From Phycisphaerae bacterium (GTDB lineage Bacteria > Planctomycetota > Phycisphaerae > Phycisphaerales > Phycisphaeraceae), in NCBI GenBank assembly GCA_002688155.1, contig NZCH01000033.1, positions 1 to 9,900 of the forward strand: a stretch of 9,900 nucleotides of DNA, given 5' to 3'. Shown piece after piece: positions 1 to 6,999 of the stretch (position 1 is its first letter; every line of letters starts with the position of its first letter). The position numbers and the translations under genes are program-made. The notes under the pieces are model-generated. The model was not told the origin of the DNA and made no database searches. It saw only the letters and a list, made by a program, of their open reading frames with translations.

Positions 1-108
1 CCATCAACGCTCGGCTTGGCGACCAACCCGCACCATCGCTCATCGATGCGTGAGGGCGTGAACACTTACAATCTGAGATTAATCCATGGCATCACCGCAC
101 GCAGATGA
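1..108 (+). CDS. Possible 3' end of a gene entering from the left, weakly resembling an alanine dehydrogenase C-terminus
   Basis: The first frame is open from base 1 to a TGA at 106-108, giving 35 residues with no start in the window. It contains GVNTYN followed by RLIHG, which recalls the C-terminal stretch of alanine dehydrogenases (a GVNTY/GLN motif, a short turn, then a threonine/valine-rich strand). The residues before it match the family poorly, and the tail is shorter than in a normal alanine dehydrogenase. It may be an eroded remnant or a coincidence. The upstream sequence would settle it. Confidence 0.2.
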   Translation, partial: PSTLGLATNPHHRSSMREGVNTYNLRLIHGITARR

Positions 109-235
109 AGAGTTTGGTGCGATTTACCGGTCGTGCTGGCCGACCGGCGTCGTGATGATTTACATCAACACCCGCAGTGAGGATGCGAAAGAGGTCGTGA
201 CTGCGCACCGAGACTACGCGACGAGTCGATCGTGA
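86..235 (+). CDS. Small hypothetical ORF, 49 residues
   Basis: An ATG at 86 opens a 49-residue frame ending at TGA 233-235. The middle reads plausibly as protein (GVVMIYINTRSEDAKEVV), but I recognise no family. There is no good Shine-Dalgarno sequence; only TGAG lies upstream. It overlaps the possible gene end at 1-108 in another frame, so at most one of the two is likely real. It converges on the protoporphyrinogen oxidase gene, which ends at 253. It could also be the remains of a longer gene. Confidence 0.2.
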   Translation: MASPHADEEFGAIYRSCWPTGVVMIYINTRSEDAKEVVTAHRDYATSRS

Positions 236-252
236 CCGTCATCTCGTGCGAT

Positions 253-1734
253 TCAGATGTGGGTAGACGCCGTCAACTGCTCAAACAACTCTGTGGCCGC
301 TTGCTCGCCGGTGGTGATGCAGTCGGCGATGCCGGCGCCGCCGTACCCGTTCCCCGCCAGCGCCAGACCGGGCTGGCGCGTGGCGCGGCGACGGATCACC
401 GCGACGCGTTGAAGGTGGCCGACGTGATATTGTGACATCGCATTTCGGTGACGATGAACGGTCGCGAGACGCGGCTCGCCGGCGATGCGCAGCAGCGGCG
501 TCAGGTCGCGCACCGCCGCGTCAACGAGCTGAGAGTCTTCGCGTTCGAGCAGTTGCGCGTCGCGACGTGCGCCCAGACACGCGCGCAGTAGGACCCGACC
601 CCGCGGCGCCCGGCCTTCATACTTGACGTTGCAAAACGATGCGGCGGTCAGCTCGCCGGGCTGATCGTCGGCAACCACCAGGCCAAACGCGTTGAGTGGA
701 TGCCCGATCGCTTCGCGCGGGTAGGCCAGGTGGACAACCACGGTCGACCGGTAGGGCGCCGCGGCCAGGTCGTCGGCGAGGTGCGGATCAGTCGAGCGCA
801 CCAGCGCCGCGGCGCCGTGCGCGGGTCCGGCCAGGATCACACCGTTGGCGTCAATAGTCTGTCCGTCGGACTGTGTGACACTCCAGCCACGGTCACGGCG
901 CTGCACTGCCGTGACGCGGACCCCGAACCGGCAGGCGCCGCCCAGCGACTTTGCCAGCGCGTCAGGCAGCGTACTCATACCTAGTTTGAAGGTTGCGAAC
1001 ATGCCGTAGCGTGCGCCGCCGGCGCGACGGTCGTCGTCCCGGCGCTGCGCGGCGCGCTGGCGCCGGAACGCGCGCGCCAAGCTGCCGTGCGACCGCTCCA
1101 TGGCGGCGAACTGCGGCGCCGTGGCGGCCAGGCTGATATGGCGGGCGTCGCCGCCATACACGCTGCCGACCAGTGGTTGGACGGCGCGTTGCAGGACCTC
1201 AGGCCCAAGCCGGCGCGTGACGAACGACGCGATGGATTCATCCTCATCACTTTGGCGCGGGCGCACCAGAGGCTCGAACGCCATGCGGCACTTGCCGCGC
1301 CAACTGAACAGCGGGGACCGGACGACGGGCCAGAACCGCGCCGGCGCGAGCAGCGCGAAACCTTCGGGCAGCGGTGTCAACCGATCGCCGCGCGCCACAA
1401 GGACGCGCGCGTACTCATCACGCGGCGTCAGAATTTCGGACGCCACACCAAGACGGTTCGCCAGTGATACGACGCCCGGTTTGGCCGCGACGAACTGATC
1501 CGGTCCCGACTCAATGAGAAATCCGTTGTGGCGAATCGTGCCGATCGTACCCCCGGCACGATCCGACGATTCGAGCAGCGTGAGTTCGAGGCGTTGCCCG
1601 GTTTCGGCGGCCAGTTCCCTGAGTCGATAGGCAGCGCTGAGTCCCGAGATCCCCGCGCCCACGATCACGATGCGCACCGTCGGGCGGCTTTGCGACTCGA
1701 CCGTTGATACAGGTGACGCCATTTGCACCGGCAT
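253..1734 (-). CDS. hemY: FAD-dependent protoporphyrinogen oxidase
   Basis: This enzyme removes six electrons from protoporphyrinogen IX (or coproporphyrinogen III in the coproporphyrin route) to make the aromatic porphyrin, late in heme synthesis. The 493-residue length is normal for the family. An N-terminal dinucleotide-binding motif, VGAGISGLSAAYRL, starts at residue 25 and is followed by LLESSDRAGGTI and ESGPDQF. The middle has the family block DESIASFVTRRLG, PLVGSVYGGD and MERSHGSLA. The C-terminal FAD block LALAGNGYGGAGIADCI begins at residue 457. There is no signal peptide; such enzymes are usually membrane-associated. The ATG at 1734 overlaps the TAA of the upstream radical SAM gene by one base (TAATG), which implies translational coupling. 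A second in-frame ATG four codons in (1722) is a possible start. The gene is also called hemG in some schemes. The sequence does not show which porphyrinogen is the substrate. Confidence 0.93.
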   Translation of the reverse strand: MPVQMASPVSTVESQSRPTVRIVIVGAGISGLSAAYRLRELAAETGQRLELTLLESSDRAGGTIGTIRHNGFLIESGPDQFVAAKPGVVSLANRLGVASEILTPRDEYARVLVARGDRLTPLPEGFALLAPARFWPVVRSPLFSWRGKCRMAFEPLVRPRQSDEDESIASFVTRRLGPEVLQRAVQPLVGSVYGGDARHISLAATAPQFAAMERSHGSLARAFRRQRAAQRRDDDRRAGGARYGMFATFKLGMSTLPDALAKSLGGACRFGVRVTAVQRRDRGWSVTQSDGQTIDANGVILAGPAHGAAALVRSTDPHLADDLAAAPYRSTVVVHLAYPREAIGHPLNAFGLVVADDQPGELTAASFCNVKYEGRAPRGRVLLRACLGARRDAQLLEREDSQLVDAAVRDLTPLLRIAGEPRLATVHRHRNAMSQYHVGHLQRVAVIRRRATRQPGLALAGNGYGGAGIADCITTGEQAATELFEQLTASTHI

Positions 1735-2846
1735 TACCCCGTGTGTGGCTCATAGATGCAGTCTGGATCTGACTCCAGCGGATCGCCCGTGTACGCGAAC
1801 GCTCGCGCGCGGCTGCCGCCGCAGATGCGACGGTATTCACATCGCCCGCATTTGCCCTTGAACTGATCGGGATTGCGCAGCGCGACAAACAGCGCACTGC
1901 GCTGGTACACGTCGACCACCGAATCGAAGGGAAATCGTCCGCACTCAATGGGCAGGAACCCGCTTGGGAATATCTCGCCGATGTGGCTGACGAACATCAC
2001 GCCGTTGCCGTCACTGATCCCTACGGGTGGGCGGCGCGGTGTGCCATGTTCACGGGTGTTGGGGTCGCGCTGCCTCTCACGGCGGCGTTGCAGGACAAAA
2101 CGCCGATAGTGATGCGCCTCCGTCGTCTTGATGCCGTAAGGATGTTGTAACGCGTGGCGCCACAGCCGTGCAAAGACCTGTTCATATTCCGCCGCGGTAA
2201 TGCTCTGCGCTTGATGGGCGCGCCCCACGGGCACGAGAAAGAACAGCGACCACAACGTGATGTGTTCTTCGGCGAGCTGGTTCGCCATCAAATCGATCTG
2301 GTCAAGGTTCCGTCGTGTCACTGTTGTGTTGACCTGAAGGGGAAAACCCGCGTCGCGCGCGTCGGCCATGATCTGTCGTGTTCGGTCGTAGCTGCCGGCG
2401 ACCTGTCGCAGCGCATCGTGTGTGGCCGGATCGGCGCCGTCGAGGCTCACGGCAATGCGCTCCAAACCGACGTCTTTGAGCCGACGCACCGCCTGCCGGG
2501 TCATTAACGGTGTGGCCGACGGCGTCATCGCCGTACGCACTCCGTTATGCGCGGCAAATTCGACCAACTCGAAAATGTCCCGACGTTTCATCGGGTCGCC
2601 GCCGGTCAACACGAGGATCGGCGGTTTGGGAAAGGCATTCAACTGCCGGATCAGCCGTTTGCCTGCGGCCGGATCGAGTTCGTTCGGATGTGACTGTCGC
2701 TGCGCGTCAGCGCGGCAATGTTGACAGACCAGATCGCACGCTCGCGTGACTTCGTAGAAGAAGACGTAAGGACTGTGCGACAGATCGCTGCGCCGAAAAG
2801 TCGAATGAACAGATGACACGGGACCGTATGGTAGAGATACAACCAT
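1734..2846 (-). CDS. Radical SAM/SPASM protein, TIGR04053-like, coupled to protoporphyrinogen oxidase
   Basis: This is a predicted S-adenosylmethionine radical enzyme of 370 residues. The cluster motif CxxxCxxC is at C37, C41 and C44 (RACDLVCQHC), followed by LVLTGGDP and a SLDGA strand typical of the fold. A SPASM-type C-terminus has C333, C336, C342 and C363 in the pattern CGRCEYRRICGGSRARAF, for auxiliary iron-sulphur clusters. The overall pattern (TRACDL, TPSATPL, QVNTTV, FFLVPVGRA, GFLPIE, CGGSRARA) matches the family I know as TIGR04053, related to the heme-pathway proteins AhbC/AhbD and NirJ; its reaction is not established. It is the first gene of a two-gene operon with protoporphyrinogen oxidase, which suggests tetrapyrrole work. 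The chosen ATG has no clear Shine-Dalgarno, and the conserved part starts only near residue 20, so a start a few codons downstream is possible. Confidence 0.85.
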   Translation of the reverse strand: MVVSLPYGPVSSVHSTFRRSDLSHSPYVFFYEVTRACDLVCQHCRADAQRQSHPNELDPAAGKRLIRQLNAFPKPPILVLTGGDPMKRRDIFELVEFAAHNGVRTAMTPSATPLMTRQAVRRLKDVGLERIAVSLDGADPATHDALRQVAGSYDRTRQIMADARDAGFPLQVNTTVTRRNLDQIDLMANQLAEEHITLWSLFFLVPVGRAHQAQSITAAEYEQVFARLWRHALQHPYGIKTTEAHHYRRFVLQRRRERQRDPNTREHGTPRRPPVGISDGNGVMFVSHIGEIFPSGFLPIECGRFPFDSVVDVYQRSALFVALRNPDQFKGKCGRCEYRRICGGSRARAFAYTGDPLESDPDCIYEPHTG

Positions 2847-3034
2847 CGTCAGTGTGGCTCATAATCTGTGATCTGCTCTTGCGCCCACTGTCAGGCAGCC
2901 AACGTGCTGGCCTGGGCCTGGTGCGCCTGACTCAGGGCAGAGTACTGGACTAACCGTCGAACCTCCTATGCTGCGTACTCTTTACGCCGCATTTGGATCA
3001 CTGTCAAATATTAGAACGGCACCTGAACGCAAAT

Positions 3035-3055
3035 CCATCGGAGAATCCCCGATGG
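3035..3055. repeat. 7-bp perfect inverted repeat, candidate operator or hairpin
   Basis: CCATCGG at 3035-3041 is mirrored by CCGATGG at 3049-3055 around a 7-base spacer. The half-site sequence CCCCGATG appears again at about 3071-3078, so there are three related half-sites within 45 bases. No T-run follows on either strand, so an intrinsic terminator is unlikely. A dimeric regulator site is possible but speculative. Confidence 0.3.
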
Positions 3056-3087
3056 GGGCGTCGGCAATTCCCCCGATGTTTCCAGGA

Positions 3088-3095
3088 TGGCAAGA
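3088..3095. repeat. Left target-site duplication of the IS256-family element (TGGCAAGA)
   Basis: TGGCAAGA directly precedes the left inverted repeat and recurs exactly after the right one at 4487-4494. Eight bases is a typical duplication length for IS256-family elements. The bases on either side do not match, so the repeat is exactly 8 bp. An unmutated pair implies a fairly recent insertion. Confidence 0.9.
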
Positions 3096-3121
3096 GGTTA
3101 TGTCCATAATTTGCTGTAAAT
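3096..3121 (+). repeat. Left terminal inverted repeat of the IS256-family element
   Basis: By hand alignment, 20 of 26 positions match the reverse complement of 4461-4486. The inner twelve bases (TTTGCTGTAAAT with flanking T) are perfectly conserved. The mismatches cluster in the middle and near the outer tip. Confidence 0.9.
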
Positions 3122-3160
3122 GAAGAAGGGGTGGACCCTGTTGGTTGCATCACCAACCTC

Positions 3161-3166
3161 AAGGAG
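3161..3166 (+). promoter_or_regulatory. Ribosome binding site that fixes the transposase start
   Basis: AAGGAG ends seven bases before the ATG at 3174. An earlier in-frame ATG at 3120 lies inside the left inverted repeat and has no such signal, so 3174 is the better start. A small inverted repeat, GTTGGT (3140-3145) and ACCAAC (3152-3157), sits just upstream. It could form a weak hairpin near the site and limit translation from transcripts reading in from outside. Confidence 0.6.
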
Positions 3167-3173
3167 CCACCCC

Positions 3174-4484
3174 ATGAATGACAGAGTACCACCGAGCGAG
3201 CGAACGGGCCAGAAGATTCAGCAGTTGGTCAGTGACGGGGACGAACAGGCGATCTCGCGGTTCGTTCGGCTGGCGACGCAGCCAGTGATCGAGCAACTGC
3301 TTGAAGCTGAGGTGAGCGACGTGCTGGGACGCGACTATTACCGCCACCGATCTTCCGGGGACACCGGTACCGGCGAACCGCGCGGGCATCGCAACGGGTA
3401 TCGCACGAACCGCTTGCGGACGGCGGAGGGCGCCGTCGAATACGCCACGCCGCAGGTGCGTGGCACGGATGAACCGTTCCAGTCGGACATTCGCGCGATG
3501 CTCGCCGGGCGCAGCGATGAACTCGAACGCCTGGCGATCGAGATGTATGCGCGTGGCCTGTCCACACGCGACATCGAAGCCGCGACACGCGATGCCGATG
3601 GTAACACGTTGCTGTCACGCACGGCAGTCAGCGAAGTCACCGAGCAACTGTGGAACGAGTATGAAGCGTTCGCCACGCGTGATCTTTCGGAGTTCGACAT
3701 CGTGTACCTGTTCATCGACGGCGTGGCCGAGCGTTTGCATCCGGGCCAGAAGAAGGACGCGGTGCTGTGCGCGTGGGGGATCGATTCGTGCGGCAAAAAG
3801 CACCTGTTGTCGCTGACGCCCGGCACGAAGGAGGATACGGCCAGCGTGCAGGAGTTCATTCAGGACATGAAGCGTCGCGGCCTGCGTGATCCGCTGCTGG
3901 TCGTGACCGACGGCGCCGGGGGATTGATCGCGGCGGTGGAGAACGCGTTGCCGCGCGCCGTGCGTCAGCGTTGCCTGGCGCACAAAATGCGGAACCTGCA
4001 ATCGAAGGTGCCGGACAATCAGTGGCTGCTGTTTCGCGAACACGCGAGGGCGTGCTACCAGGCGCCGTCGCTGGCGGTGGCGGTGTCGCTCAAAGATCGC
4101 GTGGTCGAGCAGTTCGAACCGTCGATGCCCGCCGCCGTGGCGTGCTTTCTCGACGACTTCGACGCGTGCATCGCGCACCTGCGTTTCCCGCTGAACCATC
4201 GCAAGGTGATTCGCACGACGAACCTGCTGGAACGCCTGTTCGGCGAAGAACGCCGTCGTACCAAAGTCATCCCGCACGCGTTCGGCGAAAAACCGCTGCT
4301 CAAACTGATGTTCGCTGCGACGCTACGCGCCTCCGCCCGATGGCATGGCATCAAAATGACCAGCTTCGACCGTCAGCAGCTCCAGGCCATCCGAAAGGAA
4401 CTCAACGAAGCATTTAACCAACATCACCGAACCCCAACCAACAAACCCGCCCCTTCACGAATTTACAGCAAAACCGGGACTTGA
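3174..4484 (+). CDS. IS256-family (Mutator-like) DDE transposase
   Basis: This protein cuts and joins the ends of its own insertion sequence. From the ATG at 3174 it is 436 residues, close to the family norm. The DDE triad can be placed at D182 (in YLFIDGV), D246 (in VVTDGAGG) and E353 (in RTTNLLERLFGEERRR). The spacings of 64 and 107 residues fit the family pattern. The C/H signature RCLAHKMRNL follows the second aspartate. The N-terminal half carries the usual helix-rich DNA-binding part, including EVSDVLGRDYYRHR and GHRNGYRTNRL. No frameshift or stop interrupts it. The stop codon TGA lies at 4482-4484, two bases inside the element's right edge and overlapping an outward -35-like hexamer. 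Confidence 0.95.
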   Translation: MNDRVPPSERTGQKIQQLVSDGDEQAISRFVRLATQPVIEQLLEAEVSDVLGRDYYRHRSSGDTGTGEPRGHRNGYRTNRLRTAEGAVEYATPQVRGTDEPFQSDIRAMLAGRSDELERLAIEMYARGLSTRDIEAATRDADGNTLLSRTAVSEVTEQLWNEYEAFATRDLSEFDIVYLFIDGVAERLHPGQKKDAVLCAWGIDSCGKKHLLSLTPGTKEDTASVQEFIQDMKRRGLRDPLLVVTDGAGGLIAAVENALPRAVRQRCLAHKMRNLQSKVPDNQWLLFREHARACYQAPSLAVAVSLKDRVVEQFEPSMPAAVACFLDDFDACIAHLRFPLNHRKVIRTTNLLERLFGEERRRTKVIPHAFGEKPLLKLMFAATLRASARWHGIKMTSFDRQQLQAIRKELNEAFNQHHRTPTNKPAPSRIYSKTGT

Positions 4485-4486
4485 CC
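4461..4486 (-). repeat. Right terminal inverted repeat of the IS256-family element
   Basis: It starts with ATTTACAGCAAAA and ends with TTGACC at the element boundary, pairing with 3096-3121. It contains the last codons and stop of the transposase, and its outermost six bases read TTGACC outward to the right. Confidence 0.9.
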
Positions 4487-4509
4487 TGGCAAGATGGGTG
4501 AAATATACT
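4481..4509 (+). promoter_or_regulatory. Hybrid outward promoter formed by the insertion sequence and flanking DNA
   Basis: TTGACC at 4481-4486 is the outer tip of the insertion sequence and differs from the sigma-70 -35 consensus at one base. TATACT at 4504-4509 lies in the flanking DNA and differs from the -10 consensus at one base. The spacer is exactly 17 bp (4487-4503), and the target duplication fills its first 8 bases. Before insertion, the hexamer in the -35 position would have been CCAGGA (3082-3087), a poor match. The promoter points to the URO-D operon, whose ATG is about 160 bases downstream. Hybrid promoters made by IS256 are known in staphylococci; activity here is inferred. Confidence 0.55.
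4487..4494. repeat. Right target-site duplication of the IS256-family element (TGGCAAGA)
   Basis: This is an exact copy of 3088-3095. Together the two copies define the element's borders to the base. Confidence 0.9.
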
Positions 4510-4669
4510 TGGATAAGCGCAAACGCATTGAATGAAAGTTATCGGGATGCCGGCGTTGTTTTGTTGGCCACTCGGCCGCCCGGTCATGTGTGATGCGATC
4601 GTTTTTGGATAAATCTCGGTTGAGCAGTGGCTGTCAGAGTTTTGGGGATTGATTACGCACCCTTGCACC

Positions 4670-5881
4670 ATGACTCATCGTGAGCGCATGTTGGCGGCGA
4701 TCCGTGGGGAGCCTACGGACCAAATTCCATGGGCGCCGCGAATGGACCTGTGGGCGATCGCCCACCGTGCCCGAACAGATGGGGATGGGCTGGCAGCGTT
4801 GAGCACGCCGCAGATCGCAGATGAACTTGGGGTGGCATGCCACGCCGTCCGCGCTGACTACACGCAGAAGCGCGAGCCAATGGACCTGGCGCTGCGGGGA
4901 TTGGGCATTGACAACCACCCGGACTACCCGTTTCGGGTCGAATTGTGTGACCTGCCTTTAGAGTTTCAGTACGATGACGGCCTCTACCAGACCTTGATTC
5001 GCACGCCCGGCGGCGATGTGTCGATGCGTCTGCTCATGACATCCGCGATGGCGGCGGAGGGAATCTCATTGCCGTTCGCGCAGAAGTATCCCATCTGTGG
5101 TCCTGAGGACTTCGAGCGGGTGGCCCTTGTGTTCGACCACCTCCAGGTCATACCCACGCCGGAGCAATATGCTTCCTTCCGCGAGCGCGTCGGAGAACGT
5201 GGCTTGGCGGTGGCCAGCGGGCCACTGGGTGCGTCGCCCATTCATCTGCTTCTTCACGATGTCATGGCGATGGAGGAGTTCTATGTTTGCTACGCCGACG
5301 ACCGCGCCGCCATGCAAGCCCTGGCTCGGCGTATGGAGCCTCTTTATGAAGCCATGCTCAGCGCGGTACTCGATTGCGAAGCAGAGGTGATCTTCTGGGG
5401 TGCCAATTACGACCGGGACACGACTTGGCCGCCATTTTTTGAACAAGAGATCGTGCCGTGGCTCAAACGGATCGGCGAAAGAACACGCGCCGCGGGCAAA
5501 CTTCTGCTGACACACACCGACGGTGAGAACCAGGGACTGCTCGACCTTTATCCCACGTGTGGTTTCGACGTCGCCGAGTCCGTGTGTCCCGAGCCGATGA
5601 GTTCGTTCACGCTCGCGCAGATCCGTCAGGGACTCGGACCGGCCAGAACGGTGTGGGGCGGCGTCCCCTGCGTCGTCCTGCTGGACGACGTCACGGACGA
5701 GCGCGGCTTCGAGCAGCACATGGATCGTCTGTTCGCCGAGTTGGGCGCGGCGGATCACCTGATCCTGGGCGTGTCCGACAACGTGCCGCCCGATGTCAAC
5801 ATGTCGCGCCTGCATCGCATCAAGGACTGGATCGAAGCCTTTGGCCCCGTTTCGCCCCCAACCGCTTCCAAAAGAACATGA
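4670..5881 (+). CDS. Uroporphyrinogen-decarboxylase-superfamily protein, first of pair
   Basis: This is a predicted TIM-barrel protein of 403 residues. The opening THRERMLAAIRGEPTDQIPW is the standard N-terminus of URO-D-superfamily methyltransferase-like proteins. FWGANYDRDTTWPPFFEQEI (242-261) corresponds to the conserved strand and helix before the metal site. GKLLLTHTDGENQGLLDLY (277-295) is where MtaA/CmuA-type enzymes carry a His-x-Cys zinc motif; here it is H282-x-D284. It lacks the QAGRY signature of true HemE. The C-terminal LILGVSDNVPPDV replaces the L-P-G-C motif. Its substrate is unknown; a C1-transfer or tetrapyrrole substrate is suggested by family only. The ATG at 4670 gives the family-typical start. 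A TTG at 4649 is in frame but would add unconserved residues. No clear Shine-Dalgarno is seen. The gene overlaps the next by four bases (ATGA). Confidence 0.85.
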   Translation: MTHRERMLAAIRGEPTDQIPWAPRMDLWAIAHRARTDGDGLAALSTPQIADELGVACHAVRADYTQKREPMDLALRGLGIDNHPDYPFRVELCDLPLEFQYDDGLYQTLIRTPGGDVSMRLLMTSAMAAEGISLPFAQKYPICGPEDFERVALVFDHLQVIPTPEQYASFRERVGERGLAVASGPLGASPIHLLLHDVMAMEEFYVCYADDRAAMQALARRMEPLYEAMLSAVLDCEAEVIFWGANYDRDTTWPPFFEQEIVPWLKRIGERTRAAGKLLLTHTDGENQGLLDLYPTCGFDVAESVCPEPMSSFTLAQIRQGLGPARTVWGGVPCVVLLDDVTDERGFEQHMDRLFAELGAADHLILGVSDNVPPDVNMSRLHRIKDWIEAFGPVSPPTASKRT

Positions 5882-6972
5882 TGACAGTCGCGCGAAACGA
5901 CCTTACCCCGCGCCGGCGCGTCGAGATCGCCCTTCACGGCGGACACAGCGATCGCGTTCCGTTCACGATGTACGAAAACAAAGTGCCGCAATGCGCCGCC
6001 GAGCGCGAGCTGCGCAACCGTGGGATGTGTATCGTGAATCGCCAGGCGCCGGTCGTGCGCGTCCACCGGCCCAATGTCACCGTACGAAGCGAGACCTTTG
6101 CGAACAACGGCCGCCAACTGTGCCGCACGTTCTACGAGACCAAACTCGGCACGGTGTCAACTTTGAACGAACCCGCCGGATTCACCACGTGGCGCCACGA
6201 GACGATGTTCAAATCACCCGGAGATTACAAGGTGCTGCGCTTCATTGTCGACGACGAGCAGTACGAGCCCTGCTATGACCAGTTCCTCAAAGCGCAGGAG
6301 GCGTTCGGCGAGGACGTGATTCTTCGCGCGAGTTTCGGTCTCGAGCCTCTGCAATCCTTGATCTCGGGTAACATGATTGACATGGAGCGGTTCGCCATGG
6401 AGTGGATGGATCGCCGCGATGAGATTCTTGCGCTTTATGAAGTCATCGTCCGCAAGCGGCGCGAACTGTATCCGATGGTCGCCCAATCGCCGGCCGGGCA
6501 GGCCAACTATGGCGGCAATGTTGTGCCCGCGATGATTGGCCGCGAGGTGTTTGAACAGCACTACGTGCCGCACTACAACGAGGCGGCGGACGTGATGCAC
6601 CAGCACGGCAAAATCATCGGCTGCCACTATGACGACAACTGCCGCTTGCTGGCGGACCTGATCGGCGCCACCGACCTGGACTACATCGAAGCGTTCACGC
6701 CGGCGCCTGATACGGACATGACCCTTTCCCAGGCGCGGCAGGCGTGGCCTGACAAGGTCCTGTGGATCAATTTTCCCTCTTCGGTGCACCTGCAGCCGGA
6801 CGACGAAGTCCAGCGCACGGCGTTTGATCTGCTCGAAGAGACCGGCTCGATGGACGGCCTGATCATGGGCGTGACCGAGGACGTGCCCGAACATCGCTGG
6901 CAGGACAGTTGCCGCGCCATCATGGACGGCCTGGACGAACACGCGCGGCGCCGACCCGAACGATACCGCTGA
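5878..6972 (+). CDS. Uroporphyrinogen-decarboxylase-superfamily protein, second of pair
   Basis: This 364-residue protein is a distant paralogue of the preceding one. It opens with TPRRRVEIALHGGHSDRVPF (residues 10-29), the family N-terminal pattern. GNVVPAMIGREVFEQHYVPHY (213-233) matches the superfamily block before the metal site. GKIIGCHYDDNCRLLADLI (244-262) holds C249, H250, D252, D253 and C255 at the position of the metal-binding loop. It ends with LIMGVTEDVPEHRW, like the GVSDNVP of its partner. There is no QAGRY motif, so it is not HemE. Its ATG at 5878 overlaps the previous stop in ATGA; a second ATG follows immediately at 5881. Translational coupling suggests that the two products act together, perhaps as a heteromer or in successive steps. 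The substrate cannot be told from sequence. Confidence 0.85.
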   Translation: MMTVARNDLTPRRRVEIALHGGHSDRVPFTMYENKVPQCAAERELRNRGMCIVNRQAPVVRVHRPNVTVRSETFANNGRQLCRTFYETKLGTVSTLNEPAGFTTWRHETMFKSPGDYKVLRFIVDDEQYEPCYDQFLKAQEAFGEDVILRASFGLEPLQSLISGNMIDMERFAMEWMDRRDEILALYEVIVRKRRELYPMVAQSPAGQANYGGNVVPAMIGREVFEQHYVPHYNEAADVMHQHGKIIGCHYDDNCRLLADLIGATDLDYIEAFTPAPDTDMTLSQARQAWPDKVLWINFPSSVHLQPDDEVQRTAFDLLEETGSMDGLIMGVTEDVPEHRWQDSCRAIMDGLDEHARRRPERYR

Positions 6973-6999
6973 TGATTCAAGACGGCGCGACTCGAGCGC

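Larger units (their letters stand above)
2847..3095. other. Left part of the divergent intergenic region, interrupted by the insertion sequence
   Basis: No gene was seen here. Before the insertion, this stretch joined 4495-4669 as one divergent control region between the radical SAM operon (leftward) and the URO-D operon (rightward). It should hold the promoter of the radical SAM operon, but I found no convincing -35/-10 pair. It contains an inverted repeat, CCATCGG (3035-3041) and CCGATGG (3049-3055), and a second CCCCCGATG copy near 3070-3078. Confidence 0.5.
3096..4486 (+). mobile_element. Complete IS256-family insertion sequence, 1391 bp
   Basis: The element is bounded by 26-bp imperfect inverted repeats, flanked by an exact 8-bp direct repeat, and fully occupied by one intact transposase gene. 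The length is typical of the IS256 family. It sits between two divergently transcribed operons and breaks no recognisable gene. The left end begins GGTTATGTCC; read inward, the right end begins GGTCAAGTCC. The transposase stop codon lies inside the right inverted repeat. All components needed for transposition look intact. Confidence 0.93.

Noticed and set aside
3120..3173. An 18-codon N-terminal extension of the transposase from ATG 3120.
   Set aside because: It starts within the inverted repeat without a ribosome site, whereas AAGGAG sits correctly before 3174.
2982..4671. A minus-strand frame of about 96 codons becomes continuous across the site when the insertion sequence and one target copy are removed.
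   Set aside because: Its start is antisense to the URO-D start, it resembles no family I know, and a frame of this length can arise by chance in GC-rich DNA.
5557..5877. An upstream extension of the second URO-D gene in the same frame.
   Set aside because: It lies within the first URO-D gene in another frame, and its arginine-rich translation is a shadow; the conserved N-terminus begins at 5878.
4670..6972. Either URO-D homologue as the housekeeping uroporphyrinogen decarboxylase HemE.
   Set aside because: The diagnostic N-terminal QAGRY region is missing in both and their N-termini match the methyltransferase-like branch.
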